64,000 bases of DNA from Methyloversatilis sp. XJ19-49 (GTDB lineage Bacteria; Pseudomonadota; Gammaproteobacteria; Burkholderiales; Rhodocyclaceae). The DNA is taken from the NCBI RefSeq assembly GCF_024580145.1, contig NZ_JANINI010000002.1, positions 124,001 to 188,000 on the forward strand, written 5' to 3'. Both the position numbers and the translations under genes were made by a program. The notes below the pieces were generated by a model, which was not told where the DNA came from, did no database searches, and saw only the letters and a program-made list of their open reading frames with translations. Shown here one piece after another: positions 8,889 through 16,948 of this stretch (position 1 is its first letter; the number at the start of each line of letters is the position of its first letter).

Positions 8889-9520
8889 TGAGTACCTCCC
8901 CCGCTGCACTGCCGACCGTCCTCGTCGCGTTGACCGGCGCCTCCGGCATGCCGTACGGCCTGCGTCTGATCGAATGCCTGCTGGGTGCCGGCTGCAAGGT
9001 ATGGCTGGTCTATTCGCAAGTTGCACAGATCGTCGCCCGGCAGGAGATGGATCTGCTGCTGCCGGCCAATCCGGCGCAAGCCGCACGCGAACTGTCCGCG
9101 CGTTTCAATGCACCGCCCGGCCGGCTCGAAGTATTCGGTCGCGAGGACTGGAACTGCCCGCCCGCCTCCGGTTCGAACCCGCCCGACGCCATGGTGGTGT
9201 GCCCTTGCTCGATGGGTACGCTGGCCGCGATCGCCCACGGCCTGGCCTCGAGCCTGATCGAACGCGCCGCCGACGTCGTCATGAAGGAACGCCGCCAGCT
9301 CATCCTGGTGCCGCGCGAAACACCCTTCTCCACGCTGCACCTGGAGAACATGCTGAGCCTGTCGCGCAACGGCGCGGTCATCCTGCCGCCGTCGCCCGGC
9401 TTCTATCATCAGCCCCGGGGCATCGACGATCTGGTCGATTTCGTTGTCGCCCGCGTGCTCGATCAGCTGCGCGTGGCGCACGATCTGGTGCCGCGCTGGG
9501 GCGACGCGCCAACGGAGTAA
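8885..9520 (+). CDS. ubiX: flavin prenyltransferase UbiX
   Basis: The 211-residue flavoprotein begins [15 protein letters not shown] and has [15 protein letters not shown] and [17 protein letters not shown], all typical of UbiX. It attaches dimethylallyl to FMN, making the prenylated FMN cofactor of UbiD decarboxylases used in ubiquinone synthesis. The Gx transporter gene overlaps its start (ATGA), so the two are probably translated together. A long hairpin follows the stop. Confidence 0.95.
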   Translation: MMSTSPAALPTVLVALTGASGMPYGLRLIECLLGAGCKVWLVYSQVAQIVARQEMDLLLPANPAQAARELSARFNAPPGRLEVFGREDWNCPPASGSNPPDAMVVCPCSMGTLAAIAHGLASSLIERAADVVMKERRQLILVPRETPFSTLHLENMLSLSRNGAVILPPSPGFYHQPRGIDDLVDFVVARVLDQLRVAHDLVPRWGDAPTE

Positions 9521-9528
9521 AGCGCCCA

Positions 9529-9600
9529 GGGTCTGTTCTCATTTGATTCGTGCGTCACATGGCTGCACGCGTGAGGTACGAATCAAATGAGCACAGACCC
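9529..9600. repeat. long imperfect inverted repeat downstream of ubiX
   Basis: Two 23-base arms (9529-9551 and 9578-9600) are reverse complements except at one position. The arms read GGGTCTGTTCTCATTTGATT... inward. The 26-base loop contains further partly complementary bases. There is no T-tract, so it is not a classic intrinsic terminator, though it could end transcription of ubiX. It could also be a repeat element of the MITE or REP type. No coding sequence crosses it. Confidence 0.75.
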
Positions 9601-9696
9601 CAAAGCGCTGTCACACGCCTGACATGGAAATGAAACAAGCTGCAGGGCTCGTTCGGTCGTCCCCAGTCGGCGACCGGGCACCACGGGAGCGAGCAT

Positions 9697-10038
9697 ATGA
9701 AAATGGACAGCCAGACGCTGGATGGCGACATCACCCTGATCCGGCTGGACGGCCGGCTCGACATCGAAGGCGCGCAGACGCTGGACCAGCCCTTCACCTA
9801 TCTGACCAGCACGCACCAGGCGAAGATCGTCGTCGACCTGTCGGACGTCAGTTTCGTCGCCTCGATCGGCATCCGTACGCTGCTCGCGGGCGCGCGAGGC
9901 CAGGCCGCCCGCGGTGGCAAGCTGGTGCTGTTCGGTGCCCAGCCGATGGTGCTGCGCGTGCTGCAGACTGCCGGTGTCGATCAGTTGCTGACCTTGTGCA
10001 CCGACCTCGACACCGCGCGCGCGGCACTCGACGCCTGA
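9697..10038 (+). CDS. STAS-domain anti-sigma factor antagonist
   Basis: A 113-residue single STAS domain. The segment VVDLSDVSFVASIGIRTLLAGAR carries the Ser (VASIG) phosphorylated by the cognate kinase in SpoIIAA/RsbV-type proteins. It should partner with the kinase domain of the next gene, 30 bases downstream. Together they form a partner-switching pair controlling an unseen target, such as a sigma factor, cyclase or other output. Confidence 0.9.
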   Translation: MKMDSQTLDGDITLIRLDGRLDIEGAQTLDQPFTYLTSTHQAKIVVDLSDVSFVASIGIRTLLAGARGQAARGGKLVLFGAQPMVLRVLQTAGVDQLLTLCTDLDTARAALDA

Positions 10039-10068
10039 GCCCGCTCGACGTGCTTCCAGGGGGCGCCG

Positions 10069-11832
10069 ATGCATAGCGCCCATGCGCGCCGCAGCCTGCG
10101 GCTGATCAACGACAGTGGCGCGATCTCCGCCGCCAGCGCCTGGCTGCGCACGCTGGGCGACAGTTTCGAGCTGGGCAGCGAGCTCACGTTCCGGCTCGAT
10201 CTGTGCGTGTCGGAGCTAGTTGCCAATATCGTCAGCTATGCCTTCGAAGACGAGGCACCGCACACGCTGGCGCTCGATCTCATCCTCGAACCGCAGTCGG
10301 TCAAGCTGGTCATCGCCGACGACGGCTGCGAATTCGACCCGCTCGCGCTGCCCGATCCGGTCGCTCCGGCCACGCTGGAAGAAGCGAGCGTAGGCGGCCT
10401 GGGCGTGCATCTGGTGCGCCAGTTTGCCGATCAGGTGAGCTACGAGCGGGTCGGCGTGCGCAACCAGCTGACGCTCGCATGGACCCGCCCCGGCCGCGCC
10501 GGGCCGGCACAGGGCCGCGCGCCGATCCGCCGCGGCATCGAACGCCGGCGCCGTCCGGCCACGGCCTTCCCGCTGAACACCGGCGATGTCGCAGGCATTG
10601 CTGCAGATCGGCGCAGCGGTGGCGAGCGACGCGCACTCGGTTTCATTTCCCGCATCGAACTGTTCCGCGACGTGCCGTACGCACTGATCGAAGGTCTGCT
10701 CGCGCACTGTCCGCAGCGCGACTACCCGGACGAGTACGTCGTGCTGGCGCCCGGCGTATCGAACGAGCACGTGGCGCTGGTGCTGACCGGTCGGCTGCGC
10801 GTGCACCTCGATACGCCGCAGGGCGGCGATTACAGCGTGATCTCGGCGGGTGAGTGTGCCGGCGAGCTGTCCATCATCGACGGCGAACCCGCCTCGGCCT
10901 GGGTGGTGGCCGAGCCGGGTACCCGCCTGCTGCTGATCGATGCCCACCAGTTCTTTTCCGAACTGCTGCCGCTGCCGCGCGTCGCGCGCAATCTGCTGGG
11001 CATGATGGCGGCGCGCATGCGCAAGACCAATCAGCAGGTGATCGACCGCGTGCGCAACTCGATGGTGCTCGACCGGCTGCAGTCGGAGATGCGCACCGCG
11101 CAGGAAATCCAGACCGGCATGCTGCCGATGCGCTCGCCGCTGTTCCCCGAGCACTTCGAAATCGAGTGTGAAGCGACCATCCAGCAGGCGCGGGAGGTAG
11201 GCGGCGATTTTTTCGATGCCTTCTTCATCGACGAGAAGCGCCTGTTCGTGGCGATCGGCGACGTGTGCGGCAAAGGCATGCCGGCCGCGCTGCTGATGAT
11301 GCGCACGCTGACCACGCTGCGCTCGGAAGCCGGCCGCAAACAGGGCCAGAAAGGCCATCTCGAACGCGTGATGGAGCGCATCAACCGCAAGCTGGCGCTG
11401 AACAATGACCGCCTGCTGTTCGCCAGCCTGTTCATCGGCCTGCTCGACACCGGCAACGGCAGCTTCCGCTTTGCCAATGCCGGTCACATGCGGCCGGTCA
11501 TCGCGCGACAGGGCGAGCCGGCGTCGCTGCTCAAGGTACCGCGCAACCCGATCGCCGGCATCGATCCGGCGATCGATTACGCGCTCGGCGAAACCCGGCT
11601 GGCGCGCGGCGACCTGCTGCTGCTGTATACCGATGGCGTGACCGAGGCGGAGAACGAAGCCGCCGAGCAGTACGGCGAAGCGCGCCTGCTCGCCGCCGTC
11701 ACCGGCGCGGCGAGCGGCGGCGCGCTGCAGACCATCGGCGCGGTGCGCGACGCCACGCGCACATTCTGCGGCGCGCATGCCCAGGCCGACGACATCACGC
11801 TGCTGGCGCTGCGCTTTCTCGGCCAGCCCTGA
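10069..11832 (+). CDS. fused anti-sigma kinase, cNMP-binding-like domain and PP2C (SpoIIE) phosphatase
   Basis: A 587-residue three-part protein. Residues 1-140 are an SpoIIAB/RsbW-like HATPase domain (CVSELVANIVSYAF, IADDGCEFDP, GGLGVHLV). About 185-330 is a cyclic-nucleotide-binding-like beta barrel (ISRIELFRDVPYALIEGLL, GECAGELSIIDGEPAS). From about 345 onward is a PP2C/SpoIIE phosphatase (GGDFFDAF, GDVCGKGMPAALLM, NAGHMRP, LLLYTDGVTEAEN, ADDITLLALR). One polypeptide thus holds opposing kinase and phosphatase activities for the adjacent STAS protein, possibly switched by a ligand at the central domain. The canonical cNMP phosphate-binding cassette is only weakly visible. Confidence 0.9.
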   Translation: MHSAHARRSLRLINDSGAISAASAWLRTLGDSFELGSELTFRLDLCVSELVANIVSYAFEDEAPHTLALDLILEPQSVKLVIADDGCEFDPLALPDPVAPATLEEASVGGLGVHLVRQFADQVSYERVGVRNQLTLAWTRPGRAGPAQGRAPIRRGIERRRRPATAFPLNTGDVAGIAADRRSGGERRALGFISRIELFRDVPYALIEGLLAHCPQRDYPDEYVVLAPGVSNEHVALVLTGRLRVHLDTPQGGDYSVISAGECAGELSIIDGEPASAWVVAEPGTRLLLIDAHQFFSELLPLPRVARNLLGMMAARMRKTNQQVIDRVRNSMVLDRLQSEMRTAQEIQTGMLPMRSPLFPEHFEIECEATIQQAREVGGDFFDAFFIDEKRLFVAIGDVCGKGMPAALLMMRTLTTLRSEAGRKQGQKGHLERVMERINRKLALNNDRLLFASLFIGLLDTGNGSFRFANAGHMRPVIARQGEPASLLKVPRNPIAGIDPAIDYALGETRLARGDLLLLYTDGVTEAENEAAEQYGEARLLAAVTGAASGGALQTIGAVRDATRTFCGAHAQADDITLLALRFLGQP

Positions 11833-11926
11833 AGCTTGCCGCTGTAACCGTCGTGTCGCCGCTGCGTCATATCGCCTGAACACTTCGCACCTATCGTGAA
11901 GCTGACCCTTCACGGAGACCGACTGC

Positions 11927-12685
11927 ATGCTTCAGGTCGATACCGCACGCGAGCGGCGTGCCCAGCGCAATCTCAGCGTGACGCTGGCAAATTGCGAATC
12001 CGAAATCCTGGCGGCGCAGAAACTGCGCTGGCGCGTGTTTGCCGAGGAACTCGGCGCACGGCTCGACACGCCGACGCACGGCGTGGACAGCGACCGCTTC
12101 GATCCGCACTGCGACCACCTCATCGTGCGCGATGACGACAACGGCCGCATCGTCGGCTGTTACCGCATCCTGGCGCCCGACGCGGCACGTCGCACCGGCG
12201 GCTACTACTCGGAAACCGAATTCGACCTCGGGCGGCTCGACCACCTGCGCTCGCAAATCGTCGAGATCGGCCGCTCCTGCATCGACCCGGACTACCGCAG
12301 CAACGCCGCGGTGATCGCGCTGCTGTGGTCCGGCCTCGCGCGCTATCTGCTCGACGGCGGCTACCAATACCTGATCGGCTGCGCCAGCATCAGCATGGCC
12401 GACGGCGGTCACAACGCGGCGGCGATCTTCAACAGCCTGAGCGAGCGCATGGCCCCTCCCGAGTACCGCGTGTTCCCGAAGGTGCGCCTGCCGCTGGAAC
12501 GACTGACACCGCACCCGGCCTGCGTCGTGCCGCCGCTGGTCAAGGGCTATCTGCGCGCAGGTGCCGACGTGTGCGGCGAACCGGCCTGGGACCCGGACTT
12601 CAATACCGCCGATCTGCCGCTGCTGCTCACCCTGTCACGGCTGGACGCGCGCTATGCCAGGCACTTCGTGCAGCGCGCTGCCTGA
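11927..12685 (+). CDS. olsB: GNAT-like N-acyltransferase, OlsB type (ornithine lipid synthesis)
   Basis: The 252-residue protein matches the OlsB/hemolysin-like acyltransferase family: AAQKLRWRVFAEELGA, HCDHLIVRDDDNGRIVGCYRIL, YYSETEFDL, and VEIGRSCIDPDYRSNAAVIALLW. OlsB transfers a 3-hydroxyacyl chain from ACP to the alpha-amino group of ornithine. The next gene is a PlsC-type acyltransferase that would add the second chain. A purine-rich CGGAGA lies about ten bases before the ATG. Substrate is inferred from family and neighbour. Confidence 0.85.
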   Translation: MLQVDTARERRAQRNLSVTLANCESEILAAQKLRWRVFAEELGARLDTPTHGVDSDRFDPHCDHLIVRDDDNGRIVGCYRILAPDAARRTGGYYSETEFDLGRLDHLRSQIVEIGRSCIDPDYRSNAAVIALLWSGLARYLLDGGYQYLIGCASISMADGGHNAAAIFNSLSERMAPPEYRVFPKVRLPLERLTPHPACVVPPLVKGYLRAGADVCGEPAWDPDFNTADLPLLLTLSRLDARYARHFVQRAA

Positions 12686-12745
12686 GCCGGGCACCCTCGT
12701 CGAACCATCGGGCAAACCATCAGGCAGAATGCGAGGACACGCGCC

Positions 12746-13615
12746 ATGTCACTGATCGATATCTCAGCCGACTTCTTCGACGCATCTGCCTTGACCTTCG
12801 AAAGCCCGCCTGCCCGTCAGCCCGTCAGCAACGCCTCCGACCGCGGCCTGCGTGCAGGGCTTCGCATGAGCTGGCGCATTTCGCGTCTGGCTGTGCATCT
12901 AGCCGACGGCTGCGCCCGCGTGGCGCTGATCTACCCGCTGGTGTCGGCGCGCACGCAACGCAAGATCAAGGCGCAGTGGTCACGCCGCCTGCTGCGCGTG
13001 CTCGGCGTCGAACTGCAGGCTGGCGGACCGTTGCCGCGTCCGGGCCAGCTGCTGGTGAGCAATCACATTTCGTGGGTCGACGTGTTCGTCATCAATGCGA
13101 TTTCGCCGCTCGGCTTCGTCTGCAAGGACGAAATCCGCAGCTGGCCGGTACTGGGCTGGCTGGTCGCGCGCAATGAAACGGTGTTCATCCGGCGCACCAG
13201 CCGCAACTCCGCGGCCGAGGTACGCAACACGCTGGTCAGCGCATTGAGCTGCGGCCGCAGCGTCATGGTGTTTCCGGAAGGCACGACGACCGACGGGCGC
13301 AGCGTGCTGCCGTTTCGCGCCGCGATGTTCCAGGCGGCGATCGACGCCGGCCGCGCGGTCAAGCCGGTCCGCCTGCGCTACCTGGACGCACACGGCGAGC
13401 TGTCCGAAGCCGCCCTGTACATCGGCGACACCACCTTCTGGCAGTCGGTGTGCCGGCTCGCGCGCGCACCGCGCACCGTGGCACAGGTCGAATTGCTGCC
13501 GTCGCTGCCCACGCACGGCCATACACGCCAGCATCTGGCCCGCACCACGCACGCCACGGTGTCCGGTCTCGAAGCCCCGGCCGCTGACAACGATCCGGCC
13601 GAACCCGCACACTGA
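12746..13615 (+). CDS. 1-acyl-glycerol-3-phosphate/lyso-ornithine-lipid acyltransferase (PlsC/OlsA-like)
   Basis: The 289-residue protein has acyltransferase block 1 NHISWVD (NHxxxxD) near residue 108, FIRRTSRNS (block 2) and FPEGTTTDG (block 3). A hydrophobic N-terminal stretch may attach it to the membrane. Placed 60 bases after the OlsB-like gene, it probably acylates lyso-ornithine lipid, though a general PlsC role is possible. The C-terminal 35 residues are low-complexity. Confidence 0.88.
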   Translation: MSLIDISADFFDASALTFESPPARQPVSNASDRGLRAGLRMSWRISRLAVHLADGCARVALIYPLVSARTQRKIKAQWSRRLLRVLGVELQAGGPLPRPGQLLVSNHISWVDVFVINAISPLGFVCKDEIRSWPVLGWLVARNETVFIRRTSRNSAAEVRNTLVSALSCGRSVMVFPEGTTTDGRSVLPFRAAMFQAAIDAGRAVKPVRLRYLDAHGELSEAALYIGDTTFWQSVCRLARAPRTVAQVELLPSLPTHGHTRQHLARTTHATVSGLEAPAADNDPAEPAH

Positions 13616-13713
13616 CGTTTCGCCGGGCGCCGCAGGGCGGCGCCCGGTCTATACTCGGCAAGCCTGCCAGAACGGATGACCGCCCGGTCGTCGGGCAGCG
13701 CCGGAGCCAGCCG

Positions 13714-16329
13714 TTGAAGATCTTCCTGTCCTACGCGTCGGAAATCCGCACGCGTGCCGAAGGCGTGAATGCTGCGCTGCAGGCCGCCGGACACGACGTG
13801 TTCTTCGACCGCGACGACCTGCCGGCCGGCCTGAACTACGACGACCGCATCCGCAGCGCCATCGAAAGCAGCGACCTGTTCGTGTTCCTGCTGTCGCCGG
13901 CAGCGGTCGCCGAAGGCCACTACACCCGCACCGAACTCAAGATCGCCCGCCGCTGCTGGCCGGACCCGGCCGGCCACGTGCTGCCGGTCATGGCGGAAGC
14001 GACGCCGTTCAGCGCCCTGCCGCCCTATCTGGGCTCGGTCACCGTACTGGTGCCGGAAGGCAATCTGGCGGCCGAGGTCGTGCTGGCGGTGGCCGACATC
14101 GAGCGGCTGCCGTCCCCTGCACCGGTTGACCCCGCGGACGCGGTCCCGCCCGACATGCCCGACGCCGCACCCACCTATGCCTCGCTGAAGGTGCGCTTTT
14201 CCTATGCCGAGGCCGGCCGCTACACGGTGGACATCAACAGCCCGCCGTCGGCCGACGGATTCAGCGGCGACTGCGCAATCGATGCACCGGCGATCGAGGA
14301 CGCGATGCGCGGCGCACCGGTCGGTGACACGCTGCGGCGCCCGCCCGGCGCACTTGCCCACAATGGCCTGCCCACGGCCGCACAGGCGCGCGACGCCGGC
14401 ACCCTGCTGTACAAGGCGCTGTTCGGACCGACCCTGCGGCCGGGCATCGAACAAAGCCTGCGCGCCATCGATCCGCAGCAGGGCAAGGGCCTGCGCTTCG
14501 TCATCGACACCACCGACACGCCGGAACTGGGCCGCCTGCCCTGGGAATTCCTTTACAGCCCGGATAAGGACGACTTCCTGTTCTCCGACCGGATGAAGCC
14601 TGTGGTGCGCTGGCTCGACGTCGACGAACCCACGCCGACGCTGAGCATTTCTCCGCCGCTGCGCGTGCTGATCGCATTCGCCGCTCCGGGCGGTCTGGCG
14701 CCATTGAGCATCGGCGACGAACTGGCGCGGCTCGACCAGGCACTGGCGCCGCTGACCAAGCGCGGCCTGATCGGCATCACGCGGCTGGAGAACGCCACCC
14801 TGGAGCGGCTGGACGAGGCGCTGCTGACAGTGCGCCCGCACGTGCTGCATTTCATCGGCCACGGGGACTTCAACGGCGGCGATGGTCTGCTGCTGCTGGA
14901 AAGCGACACGCCGGACCGCGCCCCCGACCCGCTCACCGGGCGCCGGCTCGGCGTGCTGTTGCGCAATCATCTGGCCAATCTGCGGCTGGTGTTCCTGAAC
15001 AGCTGCATGGGTGGCGCGGTGTCGCCGGTCGATCCGTTCGGCGGTATCGCGCAGACGCTGATCCGGCGCGGCGTGCCGGCGGTCATCGCGATGCAGTTCG
15101 CGATTCCGGACAAGGCCGCGGTCGAGCTGTCGCGCCACTTCTATCGCTACCTCGCCGCCGGCCAGCCGGTAGATGCCGCACTGACCTCGGCACGCGCCTT
15201 CCTGTTCGCCCGCGGTCACGAGGTCGAGTGGGGCGCACCGGCGCTGCACATGCGCTCGCCGGATGGGCAGCTGTTCGCGATTGCCACCCCCGCTGCGCCG
15301 GCCGTTGCTCCGCCCGCCATCCCGGTAGCCCTGCCCGCCGCCGAACCGGAGGCGGTCATCCGTGAATCGACCGCGGCAGACCTCGCTGCACCGTCAGTCG
15401 CGCCCGGACTTGCGCCGACCGCGCCGGCCCTCGAGCCCGAGCCTGCGCCCGCGACGGCACCGATCGCCGCACGTTCGTCCCGTACCCTGCTGTATGGCGC
15501 GCTGATCGCGCTGCTGGTGCTGGTGATCGGGGTCGTCCTGTTAACATTCAGCGCCTCCGATCACGCCCCCTCTCCGGGCGAGCTGGCCGGCGCAGCGCCG
15601 GCGGCCAGACCGGTCGCACCCTCGGAAACACCGGCGGAGCGCGCCCGCCTTGCGGTCGCCCGGGCCGTCGCGCAACTGGAGGCCGGCGACGATGTCGCGG
15701 CAGTGGCCACCCTGCAGGCACTGCAGCAGCTCGATCCGGGCGCGCTCGACGCGGCGTCGCTCGGTGCTGATGCACAACGCCTGAGTGCTCTGCTGTGGGA
15801 CGCGGCGCAGCGCGCCGCAGACCCTGCGCAGGGCACGCTGCTCGGTCAATTGTCGGCGTCGGTGGGTAATGTGGCGGCCAGTGCAGGTGAGCCTCCCGAT
15901 CTCGCCGTCCACAGCGAGGTCGAACCTGCGGCCGGCACCGATCGGGACGAAGCGCTGTACACCGTGCGCCGCGGCGACACGCTGGAGGGCATCGCGAAGC
16001 GGCTGCTCGGTGACGCTCGGGAATGGACGTTCATCCTCGAACGCCACAATGCCGCCAGCAGGGTGATGTCCGGACTGCGCCTGATCAAGGACCCCGATTT
16101 CCTGCTGGCCGGCGAGTATCTGGCTGTGCCGGTGACCGAAGACGATGCCGGCTTGCCCGGCTGGCCCTACCACGTGCAGCGTGGCGATTCGCTGTGGGGC
16201 ATCTCAACGCGCATGTACGGCGAGGGTCGGCTCTGGCCGCGCATTGCGGACGCAAACGCGGACCTTGTGCCCGACCCCTCACGCCTTCAGCCCGGTCTTC
16301 GGCTGTTCGTCCCCGCCCCTGCGCGCTGA
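13714..16329 (+). CDS. TIR-CHAT protease-transmembrane-double LysM protein
   Basis: An 871-residue multidomain protein. Residues 1-135 are a TIR domain (IFLSYASE, FFDRDDLPAG), with Glu74 in YTRTELKIA at the NADase glutamate position. Residues about 150-525 are a caspase-like CHAT domain with the dyad His383 (HFIGHGDF) and Cys431 (LNSCMGG). A proline/alanine-rich linker leads to one membrane segment at about 592-612, with arginines before it (N-in). The C terminus has two LysM domains (about 749-806 and 819-868; YTVRRGDTLEGIAK, YHVQRGDSLWGIS) that would bind peptidoglycan in the periplasm. The start is TTG with GGAG upstream. A macrodomain gene follows after 105 bases. Role in immunity or cell death is inferred. 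Confidence 0.9.
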   Translation: MKIFLSYASEIRTRAEGVNAALQAAGHDVFFDRDDLPAGLNYDDRIRSAIESSDLFVFLLSPAAVAEGHYTRTELKIARRCWPDPAGHVLPVMAEATPFSALPPYLGSVTVLVPEGNLAAEVVLAVADIERLPSPAPVDPADAVPPDMPDAAPTYASLKVRFSYAEAGRYTVDINSPPSADGFSGDCAIDAPAIEDAMRGAPVGDTLRRPPGALAHNGLPTAAQARDAGTLLYKALFGPTLRPGIEQSLRAIDPQQGKGLRFVIDTTDTPELGRLPWEFLYSPDKDDFLFSDRMKPVVRWLDVDEPTPTLSISPPLRVLIAFAAPGGLAPLSIGDELARLDQALAPLTKRGLIGITRLENATLERLDEALLTVRPHVLHFIGHGDFNGGDGLLLLESDTPDRAPDPLTGRRLGVLLRNHLANLRLVFLNSCMGGAVSPVDPFGGIAQTLIRRGVPAVIAMQFAIPDKAAVELSRHFYRYLAAGQPVDAALTSARAFLFARGHEVEWGAPALHMRSPDGQLFAIATPAAPAVAPPAIPVALPAAEPEAVIRESTAADLAAPSVAPGLAPTAPALEPEPAPATAPIAARSSRTLLYGALIALLVLVIGVVLLTFSASDHAPSPGELAGAAPAARPVAPSETPAERARLAVARAVAQLEAGDDVAAVATLQALQQLDPGALDAASLGADAQRLSALLWDAAQRAADPAQGTLLGQLSASVGNVAASAGEPPDLAVHSEVEPAAGTDRDEALYTVRRGDTLEGIAKRLLGDAREWTFILERHNAASRVMSGLRLIKDPDFLLAGEYLAVPVTEDDAGLPGWPYHVQRGDSLWGISTRMYGEGRLWPRIADANADLVPDPSRLQPGLRLFVPAPAR

Positions 16330-16434
16330 GCCCGTCACCCCGTTGACCCCGATCAAAGGCCGTACGCAGCGGGCGCGTACTGTGGAACTGACGCGCAACA
16401 TCCATGCTGCGCGCGGCTTTCAGGGGGAAGATTG

Positions 16435-16941
16435 ATGATTCAGTATGTAACGGGCGACATTCTGCTGAGCCAGGCTCAGGTCATTGCGCACGGCATCGCG
16501 CCGCAGGAACACTTCGACCACGGTCTCGCGCTGGCGCTGCGCGAGCGCTGGCCATCGATGGCGCGCGACTACCGGCATGCACAGCGCGGTCAGCATCTGG
16601 ATGCCGGCACGGTATGGTCCTGGGCCGGTGTGGACAGCGATGGCAGCACACGCACCATCCTCAATCTGCTGACCCAGAAAATGGTGGGTGAAGGTCCGGC
16701 TGCACGACCCGGCAAGGCCACGCTTGAAACGGTCAACCATGCGCTGAAGGCACTGGCGCGTTACGCGGGCTCCACCAGCGTCGCCAGCATCGCACTGCCG
16801 CGACTGGCCACCGGCGTCGGCGGCATGGACTGGGCCGACGTGAAGCCGCTGGTCGAACAGCATCTGAGACCGCTGGGCATCCCGGTCATCGTCTATGAAA
16901 CCTATCATCAGGGCGTGGCGGCGAACGAACGGCTGAACTGA
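16435..16941 (+). CDS. macrodomain protein (ADP-ribose binding, TARG1/DarG-like)
   Basis: A 168-residue single macrodomain. It opens IQYVTGDIL and has AHGIAPQEHFDHGLALALRERWP, where classical macrodomains have a NAAN loop. It also has LPRLATGVGGMDWADVKPLVE, resembling the GCGLGGLDW loop of TARG1/DarG ADP-ribosyl-hydrolases, with Asp132 at the catalytic position. The ATG is preceded by AGGGGGA; a TTG three bases earlier is less likely. It follows the TIR-CHAT gene on the same strand, so it may bind or process the TIR reaction product or reverse ADP-ribosylation. Confidence 0.87.
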   Translation: MIQYVTGDILLSQAQVIAHGIAPQEHFDHGLALALRERWPSMARDYRHAQRGQHLDAGTVWSWAGVDSDGSTRTILNLLTQKMVGEGPAARPGKATLETVNHALKALARYAGSTSVASIALPRLATGVGGMDWADVKPLVEQHLRPLGIPVIVYETYHQGVAANERLN

Positions 16942-16948
16942 GCCGGCG

